A stretch of DNA of 51,480 nucleotides, taken from contig CAZGUG010000008.1 of assembly GCA_964529035.1 (NCBI GenBank), positions 1 through 51,480 of the forward strand. Direction: 5' to 3'. This DNA is from CAZGUG01 sp964529035 (lineage in GTDB: Bacteria; Bacillota; Clostridia; Ch29). Under the pieces are notes generated by a model, which worked only from the letters and a program-made list of their open reading frames with translations, had not been told where the DNA came from and searched no databases. Positions 33,209-42,720 of this stretch are shown in pieces. The position numbers and the translations under genes are program-made. Each line of letters starts with the position of its first letter. Position 1 is the first letter of the stretch.

Positions 33209-34093
33209 CTATGTATTGTACATTTTTACTATATCTATCATTTTGACATTGTACCCGTGTTCCATTATACCATTAAGTATTTCCTGCTCCCCCACCCTTC
33301 CAAGCACCTGGCCTTCAGTGCCAATCACATACACTATGTGATAGTATCCGGGCACCAAACGCTTAACAACTTTCTTTCCGGAGGCATTATAGGCAACCGC
33401 CAGGGTCTTTGATTTAATAAGACCCCTTTTTCTAAGCAAGCTTTTCTTGTGCCCAACCTGGTTAATCATCAAGGATGCCGCTTTGTTTCTTTCACCGGCC
33501 CCCGCAAAAAACAAAAAAACTGCGGCTGCCAGCATTGTAATATACAGTGGATTTTTAAGACCCCGGTATAATGCCAACAGGGCCAGCAGCCCGGCGCAAC
33601 ACTTTCCAAGCAGCCACACTATCCGGGTTGCCCTGGCGGTACCCCACCGGTAAGAAAGCAGGGCCCGCAGAATTCTTCCCCCGTCCATGGGGAGGGCCGG
33701 AAGCAGGTTAAACAAAGCCGCCACCACATTTACAGCAATAAAAAAATCCACAGCCGACGCGTTGACAAAGCTGTGGGGTTTAAGCCACAGGGCAAAGAAA
33801 GCCATAAAAACATTCATAACCGGGCCCGCCAGTGCAATCAGTATTTCCTGTCCCGGGTCCAGTTCAAACATGCCGCCTATTCTTATCTCTCCCCCCAGGG
33901 GGAAAAGATTAATCTCTTCCAGCCTGTAGCCCAAGAACCCGGCAGTAAAGGAATGTGCCGCTTCATGCAGCAATACCGCTGCGGTAAGTATTAGTACCTT
34001 GGAAAAGTAACCGAAATACACCGCCACTGCAGCCATAATGATAACAGCGGGACTTATCAGTATGTCAATCCCCCTAATCCTTAAAAGCTTCAT
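33209..34093 (-). CDS. spoIVFB: M50 site-2 protease, SpoIVFB-like
   Basis: 294 aa with about six membrane segments. The zinc motif HEAAH is at 43-47 in a membrane helix, and the third ligand Asp137 lies in LPALPMDGGRIL. A cytoplasmic C-terminal tail follows, with a CBS-like look (VIGTEGQVLGRVGEQEILN). In Bacillus, SpoIVFB cleaves pro-sigma-K in the mother cell. The gene follows the SpoIVFA-like M23 gene by 17 bases, as spoIVFB follows spoIVFA. The exact substrate here is inferred. Confidence 0.88.
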   Translation of the reverse strand: MKLLRIRGIDILISPAVIIMAAVAVYFGYFSKVLILTAAVLLHEAAHSFTAGFLGYRLEEINLFPLGGEIRIGGMFELDPGQEILIALAGPVMNVFMAFFALWLKPHSFVNASAVDFFIAVNVVAALFNLLPALPMDGGRILRALLSYRWGTARATRIVWLLGKCCAGLLALLALYRGLKNPLYITMLAAAVFLFFAGAGERNKAASLMINQVGHKKSLLRKRGLIKSKTLAVAYNASGKKVVKRLVPGYYHIVYVIGTEGQVLGRVGEQEILNGIMEHGYNVKMIDIVKMYNT

Positions 34094-34110
34094 TACTCCA
34101 CCGCCTCCCT

Positions 34111-34827
34111 TTACATGCTTTTAAAGCTTGTGTCCAGGCGGTTGGCCGGGTCGACAGGCCTGTCGTTTACCCAGACCTCGAAATGAAGATGGGAACCGGT
34201 ACTTAAGCCGGTGTTTCCCACCACTCCTATTATATCATCCCGGGATACCTGCTGGTCCTTTGAAACCCTTACATCCTCCAGGTGACCGTACAGGGTTTTC
34301 ACACCGTTGCCGTGGTCGATTAATACAACATTTCCGTAATTATCATCGGCCCTGATCTCTGTTACCGTCCCGGGCAGGGCTGCCTTAACCGGTTCTCCCA
34401 CCGGGGCTGCAATGTCTATTCCGTCGTGTTTTCTCTCAACTCCAAAGACCGGATGGGTCCTCATCCCATATCCGGAAGTAATGGGACCGTCCACCGGCAT
34501 ACTCATTAAAGCGGAAGAGCCTTCCGCGTTGAAGACTTTCATTATGTTCCTCTGCATCCCCGGCAGCCAATCCCTTACCAGGCCCAGTCTTTCCTTCAAG
34601 TCGTATTCACTTGTTATTATGGATTTAATACCGCTGGCCGCTTTCTGGGCATAGGAAAAGTTCATGCTTTTTATAAGTACAATAATTAAAACCACAAATA
34701 TGCAAATGGTGAGTTTCCTTAAATTGTCCTTTAACTTGTTTTTATCCTTAACGCCCCTTACACCATACTTTTTACCCAATCTACTTCTCTTAAAACTTCC
34801 CGTGTGTCTCCCAAAGGCCCTCTTCAT
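34111..34827 (-). CDS. spoIVFA: SpoIVFA-like M23 (LytM-domain) membrane protein
   Basis: 238 aa. A basic cytoplasmic head (about 1-38) precedes one membrane helix (about 40-56) and a C-terminal LytM/M23 domain (about 112-232). Metal and catalytic residues look complete: the His and Asp of RKHDGIDIAAP and the HLHFEVW motif. SpoIVFA holds and regulates SpoIVFB in the outer forespore membrane. Position between rodA and spoIVFB supports that call; an active endopeptidase role is also possible. The ATG has GGGGAGGG 6 bases upstream. Confidence 0.82.
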   Translation of the reverse strand: MKRAFGRHTGSFKRSRLGKKYGVRGVKDKNKLKDNLRKLTICIFVVLIIVLIKSMNFSYAQKAASGIKSIITSEYDLKERLGLVRDWLPGMQRNIMKVFNAEGSSALMSMPVDGPITSGYGMRTHPVFGVERKHDGIDIAAPVGEPVKAALPGTVTEIRADDNYGNVVLIDHGNGVKTLYGHLEDVRVSKDQQVSRDDIIGVVGNTGLSTGSHLHFEVWVNDRPVDPANRLDTSFKSM

Positions 34828-34893
34828 GGGTTTCCCTCCCCAAAACAGGTTTTAGTATAATATATTTACACCAATGGGAGAATATGAGGACTA

Positions 34894-36003
34894 TCAGAAA
34901 TTGATTCTCTGCCTTCTCATCCCGACATTGATAACCAGGCCCACCGCGATCATTTTTGCAAGCAGCGAACTTCCTCCGTAGCTCACAAAGGGCAGCGTAA
35001 GCCCGGTTATCGGCATAATGCCTATCGTCATTCCGATGTTTTCAAGTATCTGGAATGTAAACATTGACAGAACTCCGATAACCATAAGATAACCAAATCT
35101 GTCCTTTGCCTGCCGTGCGGCGTCCAGTATTCTGTACAGGATAAAAAACAAAAGAAAAATAACGACAGCCGCACCTACAAAGCCAAATTCTTCCCCCAGC
35201 ACCGAAAAAATAAAGTCGGTGTGCTGTGCGGGCAAAAAATCCAGCTTGTTCTGGGTTCCGTTATACAGCCCTTTACCCAGCAGACGGCCCGAACCGATGG
35301 CAATCATTGACTGTATTACATGATACCCGCCACCCAGCGGGTCTATACCAGGGTTTAAGAAGACCAAAAGCCTTGTTTTTTGATGGTCTTCAAACAGGAA
35401 ATACCATGCGGGAGGAATCGCCGCAATACATGTAATTATTCCCCACAGAATCAATTTATAGCTTATACCCGCCGCAAAAATCATACCTGCAAAGATTGCA
35501 ATAAACACAAGGGTACCGCCAAGGTCCGGCTCAAACAATACCAGCATCGCCGGAAAAGCCACAAAGATTAAAGGCAGGGCCACACTTTTTATGCTGTCAA
35601 GCTTTTCTTCCCTGCTCTCCAGGAATTTGGCAAAGGATATAATAATTCCTATCTTTGCAAACTCGGAAGGCTGAATACTGGAAAAGCCCAAGTCTATCCA
35701 GCTCCTTGCCCCGCCCCGGATAACCCCAATGCCGGGTATTTTCACAAGCAGCAGGAACAATATGCTCCCCACATAAATAATATAAGCAAAATTTCCCAGG
35801 GTATTATAATCAATGGTAATAACTACAAGCCCCGCAAAAAGGCTTATAACCGCCCATATTATCTGGCGTTTTACCATCCCGTAATCCCCGGTATCGGGAG
35901 CATGGGTTGCACTGCTTATTATTATTATACTTATGCAAATAAGCACAATTATCGCCAAAATCAGCATATAGTCTACATTTCTAACAAGCTTTTTGTCTAT
36001 CAA
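34894..36003 (-). CDS. rodA: RodA rod-shape SEDS glycosyltransferase
   Basis: 369 aa with about ten membrane helices. SEDS motifs are GGARSWIDLGFSSIQPSEFA, LLVFLNPGIDPLGGGYHVIQ and GLTLPFVSYGGSSL. RodA polymerises glycan strands during side-wall growth with PBP2. The start is TTG 36003, with GGGGGTGA upstream. It has its own -10 candidate and lies after the minE terminator, so it can be transcribed apart from min. Confidence 0.95.
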   Translation of the reverse strand: MIDKKLVRNVDYMLILAIIVLICISIIIISSATHAPDTGDYGMVKRQIIWAVISLFAGLVVITIDYNTLGNFAYIIYVGSILFLLLVKIPGIGVIRGGARSWIDLGFSSIQPSEFAKIGIIISFAKFLESREEKLDSIKSVALPLIFVAFPAMLVLFEPDLGGTLVFIAIFAGMIFAAGISYKLILWGIITCIAAIPPAWYFLFEDHQKTRLLVFLNPGIDPLGGGYHVIQSMIAIGSGRLLGKGLYNGTQNKLDFLPAQHTDFIFSVLGEEFGFVGAAVVIFLLFFILYRILDAARQAKDRFGYLMVIGVLSMFTFQILENIGMTIGIMPITGLTLPFVSYGGSSLLAKMIAVGLVINVGMRRQRINF

Positions 36004-36036
36004 ACTATCACCCCCGCCGCCCGAAAACTCATCTCA

Positions 36037-36042
36037 ATTATA
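36037..36042 (-). promoter_or_regulatory. Extended -10 element before rodA
   Basis: TGTGGTATAAT on the minus strand, about 35 bases before the rodA start. No good -35 is visible. A closely similar word occurs before the QueG-like gene at 47652. Confidence 0.5.
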
Positions 36043-36076
36043 CCACAGCCATTATGTATAATCATTTGTAAAATAA

Positions 36077-36099
36077 AACCGGCTGAATATCAGCCGGTT
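36077..36099 (-). terminator. Intrinsic terminator after minE
   Basis: AACCGGCTGA and the matching CAGCCGGTT, then TTATTTT on the minus strand. The stem begins at the minE stop codon. Confidence 0.8.
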
Positions 36100-36379
36100 A
36101 TCTTGCGGAACCCTTCATACGCTTAATTGGAATATTAGCCATTAATGCGGGAACCAGTGTATCATCCTCATCCCTCTTGGTCTTGGTCACCTTAATCTCC
36201 AGGTTGTCTTCGTCTATTTCCATATAATCGGATATTACCCTGATTATATCTCCCTTTATCATCTCAAGGAATCTGGAGGAAACATTCACCCTGTCATGGA
36301 CCAAAACCAACTTCAGCCTTTCCTTTGCTAAATCTTTGCTTCTGGTGCTTTGTCTAAAACCCGACCTGAACAGGTCCAT
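36098..36379 (-). CDS. minE: MinE topological specificity factor
   Basis: 93 aa, usual length. The N-terminal part carries the anti-MinCD region (AKERLKLVLVHDRVNVSSRF), followed by the dimer strands (IIRVISDYMEIDEDNLEIKV). MinE sets MinCD oscillation so that septa form at mid-cell. Bacillus uses DivIVA/MinJ instead; MinE is found in many clostridia. GAGGAGG precedes the ATG, 22 bases after minD. Confidence 0.95.
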   Translation of the reverse strand: MDLFRSGFRQSTRSKDLAKERLKLVLVHDRVNVSSRFLEMIKGDIIRVISDYMEIDEDNLEIKVTKTKRDEDDTLVPALMANIPIKRMKGSAR

Positions 36380-36401
36380 TTTTCTATTCCTCCTCTCCTG
36401 A

Positions 36402-37199
36402 TTATCTTTTGCTGCCGATAAGCTTCAACAGTTTAATAATAAAGCCTTCTTCCACTTCCAGGTCCATAAACGGGACTTCTTCCCCAATTATCCTCATGGC
36501 AATATTGTTAAATGCCTTTCCGGCCATTGACTTTGCATCATTTACCGCCGGCTCTCCCCTGTTGGTGGAGACCACTATGCTCTCGTCATCGGGTACTACT
36601 CCCAAAAGGTCAATCGCCAGAATGTCTATCATATCTTCGGTGTTCATCATGTCGCCTTTCTTAACCATGTCCATCTTCACCCGATTAACCACAAGCTTTG
36701 GATTTCGGAGTTCGGATGCCTCCAAAAGACCGATTATTCTGTCCGCATCTCTCACCGCTGATATTTCCGGAGTTGTTACCACGATGGCACTGTTGGCTCC
36801 GGCAATGGCATTCCTAAAACCCTGTTCTATTCCTGCCGGGCAGTCTATAAGAACAAAATCAAATTCCCGTATCAGTTTTTCGCATAATTCCTGCATCTGT
36901 GAAGGTGAAACCGCATTCTTGTCCTTTGTCTGGGCAGCTGGAAGCAGAAACAGGTCCGGATACCTCTTATCCTTGATGAGTGCCTGGCGCAGCCTGCAGG
37001 TACCCTCCACCACGTCCACAATATCATATACAATCCTGTTTTCCAAACCCATAACCACATCCAGATTTCTAAGGCCAATATCCGCGTCAACCAATACTAC
37101 CTTCTTCTCGTTAAAGGCAAGGGCTGTCCCAATATTGGCCGTAGCAGTGGTTTTCCCCACACCGCCTTTCCCGGAAGTTATGACTATTACTTCTCCCAT
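36402..37199 (-). CDS. minD: Septum-site ATPase MinD
   Basis: 265 aa. The deviant Walker A motif is GKGGVGKTTATANIG, with VDADIGLRNLD and FVLIDCPAG following. The C-terminal amphipathic membrane helix is EEGFIIKLLKLIGSKR. MinD binds the membrane with ATP and recruits MinC and MinE. The ATG has GGGAGGAG upstream, 39 bases after minC. Confidence 0.97.
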   Translation of the reverse strand: MGEVIVITSGKGGVGKTTATANIGTALAFNEKKVVLVDADIGLRNLDVVMGLENRIVYDIVDVVEGTCRLRQALIKDKRYPDLFLLPAAQTKDKNAVSPSQMQELCEKLIREFDFVLIDCPAGIEQGFRNAIAGANSAIVVTTPEISAVRDADRIIGLLEASELRNPKLVVNRVKMDMVKKGDMMNTEDMIDILAIDLLGVVPDDESIVVSTNRGEPAVNDAKSMAGKAFNNIAMRIIGEEVPFMDLEVEEGFIIKLLKLIGSKR

Positions 37200-37238
37200 A
37201 GGTTTCTCCTCCCTAATATGTATTGTATACCGTTATGT

Positions 37239-37853
37239 TTATTTGATATCCGATAAGGGCCTTACATACATTACGTCCTGCTGTACATAGGCTATCTCGG
37301 GTTCATCGGCGTATCGCTCCTCATCCGGCCATCGGACTACTACTTTCCCTATCTTAAGCTGGGTGGGCTGCAGCGAGATTGCCGAAATAATCGCTTCGTT
37401 TCTGTCGGGTACCCCTGCCCTTGCAGTGCCCCGAAGAGAGCCCATAACAACAATGCTGCCCCCCGCTTCAACTTCCGCCCCTGCGTTAACGTCACCAAGA
37501 ACAACCACATTCCCTTCGCAGGATACACTTTGCCCGGACCTGAGGGTTGATTTAACAAACCTTGTACCAAAATCTGCGATTATGCCTGACCGGGAAACCG
37601 TATCCTTGTTCAGAAGTGGAACCTTTATTTCCATTTTGTATCTGCCCTTTAATAAATCGCCCAGAATATCCTCTTCAATCTCACTGAGCTCTATGCCGTA
37701 AACACCCACCATGCAAGCACCGGCAAAGAAATCCCCGGCCCCATCAAGCTTTCCCTCCAGTGCCTGTAAAAAATCCTCGAACCTGTCGGCACCTTTATAT
37801 ATGGCATACAAGCCCTTCTTAAGTCCTTTAAATTCCAATATGTTTCGCTGCAT
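37239..37853 (-). CDS. minC: Septum-site inhibitor MinC
   Basis: 204 aa from ATG 37853 (MQRNILEFKGLKKGLY), with GGAGG 12 bases upstream; an in-frame ATG at 37895 with GAAGGA is the alternative. The N-terminal domain inhibits FtsZ. The C-terminal beta-helix has VKSTLRSGQSVSCEGNVVVL and GDVNAGAEVEAGGSIVVMG, the typical MinD-binding repeat. It is the first gene of the min set, 62 bases after mrdA. Confidence 0.95.
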   Translation of the reverse strand: MQRNILEFKGLKKGLYAIYKGADRFEDFLQALEGKLDGAGDFFAGACMVGVYGIELSEIEEDILGDLLKGRYKMEIKVPLLNKDTVSRSGIIADFGTRFVKSTLRSGQSVSCEGNVVVLGDVNAGAEVEAGGSIVVMGSLRGTARAGVPDRNEAIISAISLQPTQLKIGKVVVRWPDEERYADEPEIAYVQQDVMYVRPLSDIK

Positions 37854-37915
37854 GTTATGTTTTTGCCTCCGTTTATTATTCTTCACCAAACCCATAATTC
37901 CTTCTATTTAATTTA

Positions 37916-40219
37916 TTATCTGGAAAGGGAATTGTATGTTTCCATTGGCGCACCCTCATGGTTAATCTTGAGATATTCCGCAAAAATTGCCTTTGCCACC
38001 GGAGACGCATAATTACCCGAGCCTCCCTGAAAAATCAAAACCGAAACCGCTATCTGCGGGTCCTCATAGGGTGCAAAACCTGCAAACCATGCATACCCGT
38101 CATAACCGGGATTCTGTGCAGTGCCTGTTTTCCCTGCAATTTCCACCGGGAAATCCCTAAACAAGGAAGCGGCAGTACCTCCCGGTCTTGTCACCGCATT
38201 CATACCCTTCAATACAGCCTTAAGGCTGTCCGATGATATATCAATCCTGTCCAGAATTTCCGGTTCGACATATTCGTAGTTCCCCGTCTCCTGATTATAT
38301 GTCTTTTTGATTAGATGGGGCCTGTATCTGGTACCGCCGTTCGCCAGTGTGGCAATATAGTTTGCTATCTGAACAGGCGTGTACATGTGTTCGCCCTGAC
38401 CTATCACGGCACTCAAGGTCTGACCGGCTGTCCATTTGCTGGCATTTATATAGGTTATCAACCTGTTTATGTTCTCAATATTTTCTACACCCAAACCTTC
38501 CAGGGCCCTGCGCATTTGGGTCCATGTTCCGAACTCCACGTCCAGCAGGCCGAACACTCCGTTTATCATTTGTTCATCCTGTACCTCCATGGTATCTGTC
38601 ATATAGTTTCTTATTACGTTTTTCCAAATCGCCGTCTTATAGGTTGGCCCCGCCACAACTCCCGCCGCTTCGCCGGGAAGTTCAATGCCGGTCCTTTGTC
38701 CAAGTCCGAATCTGTGTGCGTATTCCTCAAGCTTGTTTATACCCAGAAGCCGGCCTGTTTCGTAAAAGAAATAATTACAGGAATCCCTGATAGCGTCCAC
38801 CACATTTTCGGGACCATGGGTTGTTCTGTTTTGATTCCAAATCCAGCATGCCGGACTGGCACCGGGTATAACCCTGTAAACTCCCCTGTCAACAATAATG
38901 GTATCCGGCTTGATAACCTTTTCTTCAAGGGCTGCAACCGCCGCCACCATTTTAAATATTGACCCGGGAGGCACAGCAGCCTGGATGGCATTGTTAAACA
39001 GCGGCCGGGGCTCCACCGGGCTGTCGGATTGCGGATTGAGCATCTGCCAGTCCTCGGATGAAATACCGGTGGAAAACAGGTTTGGGTCATAGGATGGGTA
39101 ACTTGCCAGCGCAAGTATTTCCCCGGTATTTACGTCTATCGCCACCGCCGCCCCTGCCTTGGCTTCCGGATACTTATGCCCCATCTCACCGGCCCGTATT
39201 TTTTCCATCGTGTCTGCCAGCGCCTGTTCGGCGGTTTGCTGCAGCCTGGCGTCAATGGTAAGGAACACATTTCTGCCCGGAACCGAAGGCCTTTCTCCCA
39301 GGGTGCTTATTAATCTTCCAACCGAGTTTACCTCCACCTGCCTGGCGCCATTGGTACCTTTCAGTTCCTCTTCCAGGACCCTTTCCAGGCCCGATTTGCC
39401 TATTATATCATTTTGGGTATATCCCTTGTCCCTTAAATTTTCCAGTTCCTGCTGGTTTATGCTCCCCAAGTATCCCATGACATGGGAAGCGAAGCTTCCT
39501 TCCTTGTAATACCTGATTGGTTTGACTTCAATATTTACTCCCGGCATGTCCAGATGTCTTTCCTCAATTCGGGCCACCGTCAGCATTGATACATCCCTGG
39601 CAATCTCCAGCGGCTGGTAGGCAAAATAATTCTGTTCACCGGTTTTGTGCAGAATTGCAAGGGCCTGCGCCGCCATATGATCCGGCATATTCGCCGGTAT
39701 GTCGTTTTTCTCCTTTAAAAATGCCAGGGCCTGCACCGCATCGCAGTCCTCAGGTATTGAGTACCTTTTTTTCCATGTTTTTTCCTCTTCATTACTGCCA
39801 AACGCAAACTCAACAGTATAGGGTTCCCCGGATTCATCGGTGGCAGACTGCACATAGCCGGCTTCGGTTCGGCTTATTATTATAGGAAACTCAAGCCTGA
39901 TACGCTCTCCGTTGCTGTCCAAAATCCGCACCAGTTCCTGGGCAACTTCGCTGATCTGCTCCTGTACTACCTCGGTCTTAAGGATTTCCACAACATAGCC
40001 CGGGCGGTTCCCGGCAATTTCCCTGCCATATCGGTCAAGAAACAGCCCCCTGGGAGCCTCAACACTTATCTGCCTGATTCGCTTGTTCTCGGAGAGGTCG
40101 CTGTAGTATTCCCCCTTTACGATCTGGACCTGTATCAGCCTGAAAACCAGCGTAACGGCTATAAAAGCCAGCAGCATTGCTATAATATTGTTCCTGTCCC
40201 TCAGCTTTTTCCAGACCAT
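37916..40219 (-). CDS. mrdA: Penicillin-binding protein 2 (transpeptidase)
   Basis: 767 aa from ATG 40219, with GGGTGGTG upstream. One membrane helix (about 15-32), a dimerisation domain, then the transpeptidase: PPGSIFKM (SxxK), DSCNYFFYE (SxN) and AGKTGTAQNPG (KTG). It is about 100 residues longer than the classic PBP2; the extra length includes a region between the SxN and KTG motifs (about residues 580-640). It cross-links side-wall peptidoglycan with RodA and MreBCD, whose genes flank it. Confidence 0.95.
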   Translation of the reverse strand: MVWKKLRDRNNIIAMLLAFIAVTLVFRLIQVQIVKGEYYSDLSENKRIRQISVEAPRGLFLDRYGREIAGNRPGYVVEILKTEVVQEQISEVAQELVRILDSNGERIRLEFPIIISRTEAGYVQSATDESGEPYTVEFAFGSNEEEKTWKKRYSIPEDCDAVQALAFLKEKNDIPANMPDHMAAQALAILHKTGEQNYFAYQPLEIARDVSMLTVARIEERHLDMPGVNIEVKPIRYYKEGSFASHVMGYLGSINQQELENLRDKGYTQNDIIGKSGLERVLEEELKGTNGARQVEVNSVGRLISTLGERPSVPGRNVFLTIDARLQQTAEQALADTMEKIRAGEMGHKYPEAKAGAAVAIDVNTGEILALASYPSYDPNLFSTGISSEDWQMLNPQSDSPVEPRPLFNNAIQAAVPPGSIFKMVAAVAALEEKVIKPDTIIVDRGVYRVIPGASPACWIWNQNRTTHGPENVVDAIRDSCNYFFYETGRLLGINKLEEYAHRFGLGQRTGIELPGEAAGVVAGPTYKTAIWKNVIRNYMTDTMEVQDEQMINGVFGLLDVEFGTWTQMRRALEGLGVENIENINRLITYINASKWTAGQTLSAVIGQGEHMYTPVQIANYIATLANGGTRYRPHLIKKTYNQETGNYEYVEPEILDRIDISSDSLKAVLKGMNAVTRPGGTAASLFRDFPVEIAGKTGTAQNPGYDGYAWFAGFAPYEDPQIAVSVLIFQGGSGNYASPVAKAIFAEYLKINHEGAPMETYNSLSR

Positions 40220-40237
40220 ATCCACACCACCCAAAAT

Positions 40238-40753
40238 TTACCTTTTCTTTTTTATCCTCAGCCGGTACCTTAGAAACCTTTTTTGGTATATAAGGTAGAG
40301 CGCCCTGTAAACAACAACCGAGACCAGGCAGTTGTATATAAGCTCAATCAGAAAATACTGCCGTATGTAAGCAAACAGCGGGATTTGAACGCCCAATACA
40401 TAATTAAAGAAAATGCCTATTGAATACTTTAAAAGGGTGGCCCCCGCAGAAAAGGCCAAAGGTACCACCATATGCTCCTTAAATATTTTGTCGCTGTTAA
40501 TACCTATGAAGTAACCGGCCAGCATATATGACAAAGTGGTTATACCTACGGGTTTGGCAAACACTATATCCTGCAGCATTCCGGCAGCCGCTCCGATAAC
40601 CATACCGTACTCCTTACCCAGAAAGGTACTTAGGGCAACCACTATGGCAATAGCAGTATCCGGTTTTATGCCCAGCACTGCAATATACTGAAAAACCGTA
40701 GCCTGCAGTATTATATTAAGCAGCAGGATTAATGCTATTATCCATCCACTCAA
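40238..40753 (-). CDS. mreD: Rod shape-determining protein MreD
   Basis: 171 aa with about five membrane helices, with GMVIGAAAGMLQDIVFAKPV typical of MreD. It bridges MreC and the wall-elongation enzymes. The start is TTG 40753, whose last two bases overlap the mreC stop (TTGA), so translation is coupled. A basic tail ends the protein. Confidence 0.92.
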   Translation of the reverse strand: MSGWIIALILLLNIILQATVFQYIAVLGIKPDTAIAIVVALSTFLGKEYGMVIGAAAGMLQDIVFAKPVGITTLSYMLAGYFIGINSDKIFKEHMVVPLAFSAGATLLKYSIGIFFNYVLGVQIPLFAYIRQYFLIELIYNCLVSVVVYRALYLIYQKRFLRYRLRIKKKR

Positions 40754-41595
40754 TCTACAATCTCCCCTCCGAAGGGAAGACCTTCGATATGTTTCAACAC
40801 AAAGACTTCCTCCACTTTATTAAAATCCACGGCGGGTTCAACCTTGATGGTTTTTAACAGCCGGCCGGCGCCGGTTTTTATTTCGTTTATCTTGCCCACA
40901 AACAGGCCCTTTGGATATATACCGCCCATACCTGAGGTTACCACATCGTCCCCTTCAACTATCGCCGCATCCGGTGGAATGGAGCCGGTAAGCTCAAAAT
41001 TTATATCCCCTTTCAGAATGCCTGTGTCCCTGGTCCTGTTTATCAAAACGCTTACTGAACTTCGCTGGTCATTAAGGGGCAGTACTTTTGCCCAGCCGCT
41101 TCCCACATCTATTACCTGCCCTACCAGCCCACTGCTGGTAACCACAGGCATGTTTTTGACTATACCGTTTTCGGCACCTTTGTTTATTATAAATATGCTG
41201 GAAGTGTTATCCGGACTTTTGCCGATTATACTGCAGCCGATAAGATCAAATTCTGAATGGACGTCCTTAAAATCCAGCATTTCCCTGAGCCTATGGTTCT
41301 CCTGCCTTAGGGCCTCCATTTCCCTTACCTGGGCCCGAAGCAGGATAATCTGTTCGTTTAACATGCTGTTGGTATCTTTCAGGCTTCTGTACTCGGCTAT
41401 ACCCGATACTGAACTGCGTATGGAATTGACAACAGCAGTAACCGCCCCTGCGGCAGGTTTTATTATACTCCCTACAATACTTTCACCTGCCGATATACGG
41501 TCCCTGTCCACAGAGGTTACAGCAATAATAACAATAATAATGATAGCAGCGACTGCTACCATTATTATTGACCTGTTTTTATAGAGTTTGGACAT
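40750..41595 (-). CDS. mreC: Rod shape-determining protein MreC
   Basis: 281 aa. One membrane helix (about 11-28), then a coiled coil (about 70-112, SLKDTNSMLNEQIILLRAQV), then the double beta-barrel domain (VVTSSGLVGQVIDVGSGWAK and VVTSGMGGIYPKGLFVG). MreC organises the elongation complex outside the membrane. GGGGGGAGC precedes the ATG, 15 bases after mreB. Confidence 0.95.
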   Translation of the reverse strand: MSKLYKNRSIIMVAVAAIIIIVIIAVTSVDRDRISAGESIVGSIIKPAAGAVTAVVNSIRSSVSGIAEYRSLKDTNSMLNEQIILLRAQVREMEALRQENHRLREMLDFKDVHSEFDLIGCSIIGKSPDNTSSIFIINKGAENGIVKNMPVVTSSGLVGQVIDVGSGWAKVLPLNDQRSSVSVLINRTRDTGILKGDINFELTGSIPPDAAIVEGDDVVTSGMGGIYPKGLFVGKINEIKTGAGRLLKTIKVEPAVDFNKVEEVFVLKHIEGLPFGGEIVD

Positions 41596-41610
41596 TGCTC
41601 CCCCCCTCTT

Positions 41611-42642
41611 TTACTTGCTTTTCTTTGTAGAAACCAGCACCCTCTTTAACAAATGTAATTCCTCCAGGGCCTTACCCGTACCCATCACTACACAGTCTAA
41701 GGGGTTTTCCGAAATATTTACCGGCATACCGGTTTCGTCCATTACCCTTCTGTCAAGACCCTCCAGAAGGGCACCGCCGCCGGTAAGTACCAGACCCCTG
41801 TCCATAATATCAGCCGCAAGCTCGGGTGGGGTTTTTTCCAGGGTAAATTTTATGGCTTCCAGAATACTGTTAACCGGTTCGGCTATCGCTTCCCTGATTT
41901 CCTCGGATGAAACCCTGACGGTTTTGGGCAGTCCGGTAACCAGGTCCCGGCCCTTCACATCCATAGCCACCTCTTCCTTTCTCGGAAAAGCCGAACCTAT
42001 TCTAATCTTGACCTCTTCCGCGGTCCTTTCACCGATAAGCAGGTTATACTGTCTCTTGACATACTGCACTATTGATTCGTCCAATTCGTCCCCGCCTATA
42101 CGGATGGACCTGCTTGTTACTATGCCTCCCAGTGATATAATTGCAACCTCGGTTGTACCTCCGCCAACGTCCACTATCATGCTGCCCCGTGGTTCGGCAA
42201 CCGGCAGTTCGGAACCGATGGCCGCAGCCATGGGCTCTTCTATCAGGAAGGCTTCCTTGGCTCCCGCCTGTTCCGCCGCTTCTTCCACAGCCCTTTTTTC
42301 CACTTCGGTAACCCCCGAAGGAACACATACAATTACCCTCGGTTTGAATATGGATGGCTTGGGATAAGCTTTTTTTATGAAATGCCTCAACATATCCTGT
42401 GTTACGTCAAAGTCTGCGATTACTCCGTCTTTCATAGGCCTTATCGCTATTATATTGCCGGGAGTCCTGCCGATCATATTCTTGGCTTCGCTGCCCACCG
42501 CCAGTACTTCCCTGCTGTCGCTCTGTATCGCCACCACCGAGGGCTCCCTTACTATTATTCCCTTACCCTTTACATAAACCAGTGTATTGGCCGTTCCTAA
42601 ATCTATCCCCATATCCTTGGAGAAAATACCAAATAATCCCAT
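41611..42642 (-). CDS. mreB: Rod shape-determining actin homologue MreB
   Basis: 343 aa from ATG 42642, with GGAG 8 bases upstream; an in-frame TTG two codons earlier is too close to that site. Actin-fold motifs are MGIDLGTANTLVYVKGKGI, MIVDVGGGTTEVAIISLGG and LTGGGALLEGLDRRV. MreB filaments direct side-wall synthesis. Leads the mreBCD-mrdA-min run. Confidence 0.97.
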   Translation of the reverse strand: MGLFGIFSKDMGIDLGTANTLVYVKGKGIIVREPSVVAIQSDSREVLAVGSEAKNMIGRTPGNIIAIRPMKDGVIADFDVTQDMLRHFIKKAYPKPSIFKPRVIVCVPSGVTEVEKRAVEEAAEQAGAKEAFLIEEPMAAAIGSELPVAEPRGSMIVDVGGGTTEVAIISLGGIVTSRSIRIGGDELDESIVQYVKRQYNLLIGERTAEEVKIRIGSAFPRKEEVAMDVKGRDLVTGLPKTVRVSSEEIREAIAEPVNSILEAIKFTLEKTPPELAADIMDRGLVLTGGGALLEGLDRRVMDETGMPVNISENPLDCVVMGTGKALEELHLLKRVLVSTKKSK

Positions 42643-42720
42643 GTTCAATGCTCCTTCCTAAACCTTTGTCATAGTTTGATAAAAGCTAATTTAAAAACTA
42701 TATGTTCGCTGCTGCTCATA

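Noticed and set aside
38315..38962. 215-codon plus-strand frame within mrdA
   Set aside because: Cys/His/Pro-rich antisense product inside the transpeptidase domain; no ribosome site.
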